From assembly GCA_947446335.1 (NCBI GenBank), contig CANFGA010000021.1:1-15802 (forward strand): a stretch of 15,802 nt of DNA, written 5' to 3'. The position numbers were made by a program, and so were the translations under genes. Shown piece after piece: positions 13,378 through 15,802 of the stretch (position 1 is the stretch's first letter; each line of letters starts with the position of its first letter). This DNA comes from Oxalobacteraceae bacterium (GTDB lineage: Bacteria > Pseudomonadota > Gammaproteobacteria > Burkholderiales > Burkholderiaceae_D). The notes under the pieces were generated by a model, which saw only the letters and a list, made by a program, of their open reading frames with translations, had not been told where the DNA came from and did not search any database.

Positions 13378-14609
13378 TCCATGTTGATTTTACCAATTTC
13401 AACGCCCGATTGGCGCGCCGCTGATCCTGCGGCATCGCGCTGACGCTGCGCACCGCCCAGCAGCGACGATACATACAGCAGCAACCGGTCCTCGAGTCGG
13501 CCCAGATCCAGACCGGTCAGCTCGGCTATGCGCCGCAAACGGTAGTCGAGCGTGTTGCGATGAATCTGCAGCGCAGCGGCGGTGGCCCCCGGATGCCCGT
13601 CATGCAAGAGCCAGGCGTCCAGGGTGCGGCGCAGCACTGCGTCGTTCTTGTCGTGCGCGCGCAAGGTGGCGACCGGGCGCCGCAGTTGCTCGGCTTGCCA
13701 GCCCGATTCCAGCCCCGAAAGCAACACCGGCAAGACCAGATCGTAGTAGCTCAAGAGTGGCTCGGATGGCGTACGTACACGCCCGAGCCGGGCCGTTTCC
13801 CTGGCGCTTTGATAGGAAATGGCGACGCCTTCGATGCCGGACATGGCGATCCCCATCGTGAGCCGGAACGGATTCGAGTATTGCTCGCGCAGCATCGAGG
13901 CCAGCGCCCGCAAGCGCCCCTGATGCAGCGCAGCGAGCGGCGTGCGCGCCGCCTCTGGATCATAAGATTCCAGTATCACCATCTCACGCGGGCCGACTGC
14001 GGCCGTGAACCAACCAGGCTGGCGCGACAAGACATGCATCTGCAGGCGCTGGATTTCGGTCGATGCAAGCTGGCCGGTATCGTCATTGAACGCGTCGTCC
14101 AGCTCAAGCAAGAACACCAGTTGCGTGCGCGCAAAATCGAAGCTCAGGCGCCGCCCCCACGCCCGCAGATCGGTGCCAGAAGCGTGCTCGAACTGGATCA
14201 AGTTCAACACGAATGCTTCACGATAGCGCGCATTGCGTTGCAATTCACCGGTCAACGCCGCTTGTTCCAGAATCATTTCCGCCGTGAGCCGTACCAGTTC
14301 GCCGAACTGGCGCACCTGGCCGGGCGCGCCGCTGAGACCGACCGCGCCGCACACTTTCCCATCGATGATCAACGGCAGATTGATGCCCGCTTGCGCACCG
14401 TGCCATTTTTTTGCTTGCACGTCGTCGATTTCGACCGTCATCTTTCCAGCCAACGCGAGCAAGGCGCCCGCGTGCAATTGGCCGATGCGCGATGCATCGC
14501 CGCTGGCCAGTATCGCGCCATGCGCATCCATCACATTGACATTACATGCAATGATCTTCATCGTGCGCGTGACGATATCTTGCGCCAATTGCGCAGTCAA
14601 AATCTCCAT
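13362..14609 (-). CDS. cdaR: CdaR-family sugar-diacid/glycerate-responsive transcriptional regulator (415 aa)
   Basis: The N-terminal 135 residues match the sugar-diacid recognition domain: the opening LAQDIVTRTMKII, NVMDAHGAILASGD, and RIGQLHAGA are close to E. coli CdaR as I remember it. A middle PucR/GGDEF-like region follows, and residues about 338-372 form the PucR-type helix-turn-helix (GATAAALQIHRNTLDYRLRRI). In E. coli CdaR activates galactarate, glucarate and glycerate genes. Here it diverges from a glycerate kinase gene, the expected target. The ATG at 14609 follows a strong GGGAGG Shine-Dalgarno with an unusually short spacer. About 30 extra residues after the helix-turn-helix, ending in two lysines, make it longer than the roughly 385-residue E. 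coli protein; their role is unknown. Confidence 0.92.
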   Translation of the reverse strand: MEILTAQLAQDIVTRTMKIIACNVNVMDAHGAILASGDASRIGQLHAGALLALAGKMTVEIDDVQAKKWHGAQAGINLPLIIDGKVCGAVGLSGAPGQVRQFGELVRLTAEMILEQAALTGELQRNARYREAFVLNLIQFEHASGTDLRAWGRRLSFDFARTQLVFLLELDDAFNDDTGQLASTEIQRLQMHVLSRQPGWFTAAVGPREMVILESYDPEAARTPLAALHQGRLRALASMLREQYSNPFRLTMGIAMSGIEGVAISYQSARETARLGRVRTPSEPLLSYYDLVLPVLLSGLESGWQAEQLRRPVATLRAHDKNDAVLRRTLDAWLLHDGHPGATAAALQIHRNTLDYRLRRIAELTGLDLGRLEDRLLLYVSSLLGGAQRQRDAAGSAARQSGVEIGKINMELIKK

Positions 14610-14747
14610 GCACCTCCCTTTTTTATATGCATATGCTCAATAAACCATGATAATTATCGCTGTTTTATTGTGCATTTGAATGAAGACTTTTTGGCGCCGA
14701 TTGCAGATAATGCTGTTTCCAGCATGCCACAATCAACGGAGAACCGA
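14610..14747. promoter_or_regulatory. cdaR-garK divergent control region with two 10-bp palindromes
   Basis: This AT-rich gap holds two perfect palindromes, ATATGCATAT (14625-14634) and GATAATTATC (14649-14658); the second overlaps the predicted cdaR -10 box. For garK only a -10-like GATAAT (14706-14711) is seen, with no good -35 at 16-18 bases, as expected of an activator-dependent promoter. The palindromes are candidate regulator sites, not proven. Confidence 0.4.
14653..14680 (-). promoter_or_regulatory. Predicted cdaR promoter
   Basis: On the minus strand, TTCAAA (14680-14675) and GATAAT (14658-14653, 5 of 6) are 16 bases apart. Transcription would start near 14646, about 36 bases before the ATG. 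Confidence 0.35.
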
Positions 14748-15802
14748 ATGAACATCGTCATTGCACCTGATTCCTTCAAGGAAAGTCTTTCCGCGATGGC
14801 GGTCGCGCTCGCAATCGAGGCCGGCTTCAAGGAAATTTTCCCGCAGGCACAGTATCGAAAGATTCCGGTGGCCGACGGCGGCGAAGGCACGGTGCAAGCG
14901 ATGATCGACGCCACGGCTGGGCGACGCATCGATCTCGCCGTCAGCGGTCCCTTGGGCGAACCGGTGATGGCGTTTTATGGCTTGACCGGCGGCGATCAAG
15001 TCGCGGTGATCGAGATGGCCGCCGCCAGCGGCTTGGCATTGCTGGCGCCAGCGCTGCGTAACCCGCTGCGCACCAGCAGTTACGGCACCGGCGAATTGAT
15101 CCGCCATGCGATAGCCGCCGGGGCCAGACGGTTCGTGCTGGGCGTGGGCGGCAGCGCCACCAACGATGGCGGCGCCGGCATGCTGCAGGCACTGGGCGTG
15201 CGCTTGCTCGATGCGCAAGGTGCCGATCTGCCACCCGGAGGTGGCGCGCTGGCCGATCTGGAGCGCATCGATGCATCAAGCCTCGACCCGAGGATCAAGG
15301 ATTGCATCTTCGATATCGCCTGTGACGTGAGTAATCCGCTGGTCGGGCCGCAAGGCGCATCGGCCATTTTCGGGCCGCAAAAAGGGGCAAGCCCCGACAT
15401 GGTGCGCCAGCTCGATGCCAATTTGCGCCGCTATGCCGAGGTCATCGCGCGCGACCATGGTACGCAAGTGGCCGATGTGCCAGGCGCCGGCGCCGGCGGC
15501 GGCATCAGCGCGGCGATGATGGCTTTTCTGGGCGGGCGCCTGCGCCCGGGCAGCGAGATCGTGACCGATGCGGTCGGTCTCGATCTGGCGATCCAGTGTG
15601 CCGATCTGGTGATCACCGGCGAAGGCCGGCTCGACAGCCAGAGCATCCACGGCAAGACCCCGATCGGCGTGGCCCGCGTCGCGCAGCGGCACGGCAAGCC
15701 GGTCATCGCCATCGCCGGTTGCCTGAGCCAGGACAGCGCCGTGGTCCATGCACATGGAATAGACGCCGCATTTGGCGCCGTCAGCCGGCCCTGCAGCGTC
15801 GA
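14748..15802 (+). CDS. garK: Glycerate 2-kinase, GarK/GlxK type (3' end outside the window)
   Basis: Phosphorylates D-glycerate with ATP, feeding glycerate from sugar-diacid or glyoxylate catabolism into lower glycolysis as 2-phosphoglycerate (the product in the GarK type). The 351 residues present align along their whole length with E. coli GarK as I recall it: IAPDSFKESLSA at 5-16, PVADGGEGT, EMAAASGL, GVGGSATNDGGAG at 132-144, ACDVSNPLVG, IFGPQKGAS, VPGAGAGGG, and TGEGRLDSQSIHGK from 290. Members are about 380 residues, so roughly 30 are missing beyond the right edge. GGAGA (14738-14742) five bases before the ATG fixes the start. It is divergent from cdaR and likely activated by it. No galactarate or glucarate dehydratase, aldolase or semialdehyde reductase lies within the window; they could follow to the right. 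Confidence 0.95.
   Translation, partial: MNIVIAPDSFKESLSAMAVALAIEAGFKEIFPQAQYRKIPVADGGEGTVQAMIDATAGRRIDLAVSGPLGEPVMAFYGLTGGDQVAVIEMAAASGLALLAPALRNPLRTSSYGTGELIRHAIAAGARRFVLGVGGSATNDGGAGMLQALGVRLLDAQGADLPPGGGALADLERIDASSLDPRIKDCIFDIACDVSNPLVGPQGASAIFGPQKGASPDMVRQLDANLRRYAEVIARDHGTQVADVPGAGAGGGISAAMMAFLGGRLRPGSEIVTDAVGLDLAIQCADLVITGEGRLDSQSIHGKTPIGVARVAQRHGKPVIAIAGCLSQDSAVVHAHGIDAAFGAVSRPCSV

Noticed and set aside
13243..13443. 66-codon hydrophobic plus-strand frame over the cdaR-pgm gap
   Set aside because: The membrane-like stretch is produced by the T-rich direct repeats and hairpin, and the frame lies mostly antisense to two certain genes.

Overview
The window looks like a GC-rich proteobacterial chromosome, most likely a betaproteobacterium of the Burkholderiales (an Oxalobacteraceae-like member is my guess). 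That placement rests on composition, codon use and the style of the housekeeping genes, not on any marker gene. I found no tRNA, rRNA, insertion sequence, phage gene or CRISPR array. No stretch above 300 bases lacks a gene; the longest gap is 9227-9456.

Left part (1-9226) is an accessory, conflict-type island of three large genes. The first enters from the left edge and is the C-terminal part of a protein with kinesin-light-chain-type TPRs in a perfect 42-residue period. Its last 11 bases overlap the start of a 1816-residue protein carrying an intact-looking alpha/beta hydrolase, a second hydrolase whose nucleophile serine is glycine, a Rossmann/macro-like region, a CHAT caspase-like protease with its His/Cys pair, and a helical C-terminus. 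Convergent to it, 16 bases away, lies an NLR-like TIR / NB-ARC ATPase / TPR protein of 861 residues. Its TPR array is of the same family as the first gene's and is in opposite orientation, so two related, in-register repeat arrays flank the protease-lipase gene. I infer an STAND/TPR-gated, CHAT- and lipase-armed immune system; the function is unproven.

Middle part (9227-11673): a divergent promoter region with an inverted repeat over the -35 box of the TIR gene, a 154-residue unknown membrane-anchored protein, and a POT-family (PTR2) proton-coupled transporter with an unusual 15-bp tandem repeat inside its coding sequence.

Right part (11679-15802): pgm (phosphoglucomutase) on the minus strand, with a terminator hairpin reaching into the transporter's 3' end; a cdaR-type sugar-diacid regulator upstream of pgm on the same strand; and, divergent from cdaR, a glycerate 2-kinase gene (garK/glxK type) cut by the right edge. 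The cdaR-garK pair is a classical regulator/target arrangement for glycerate and sugar-diacid catabolism.
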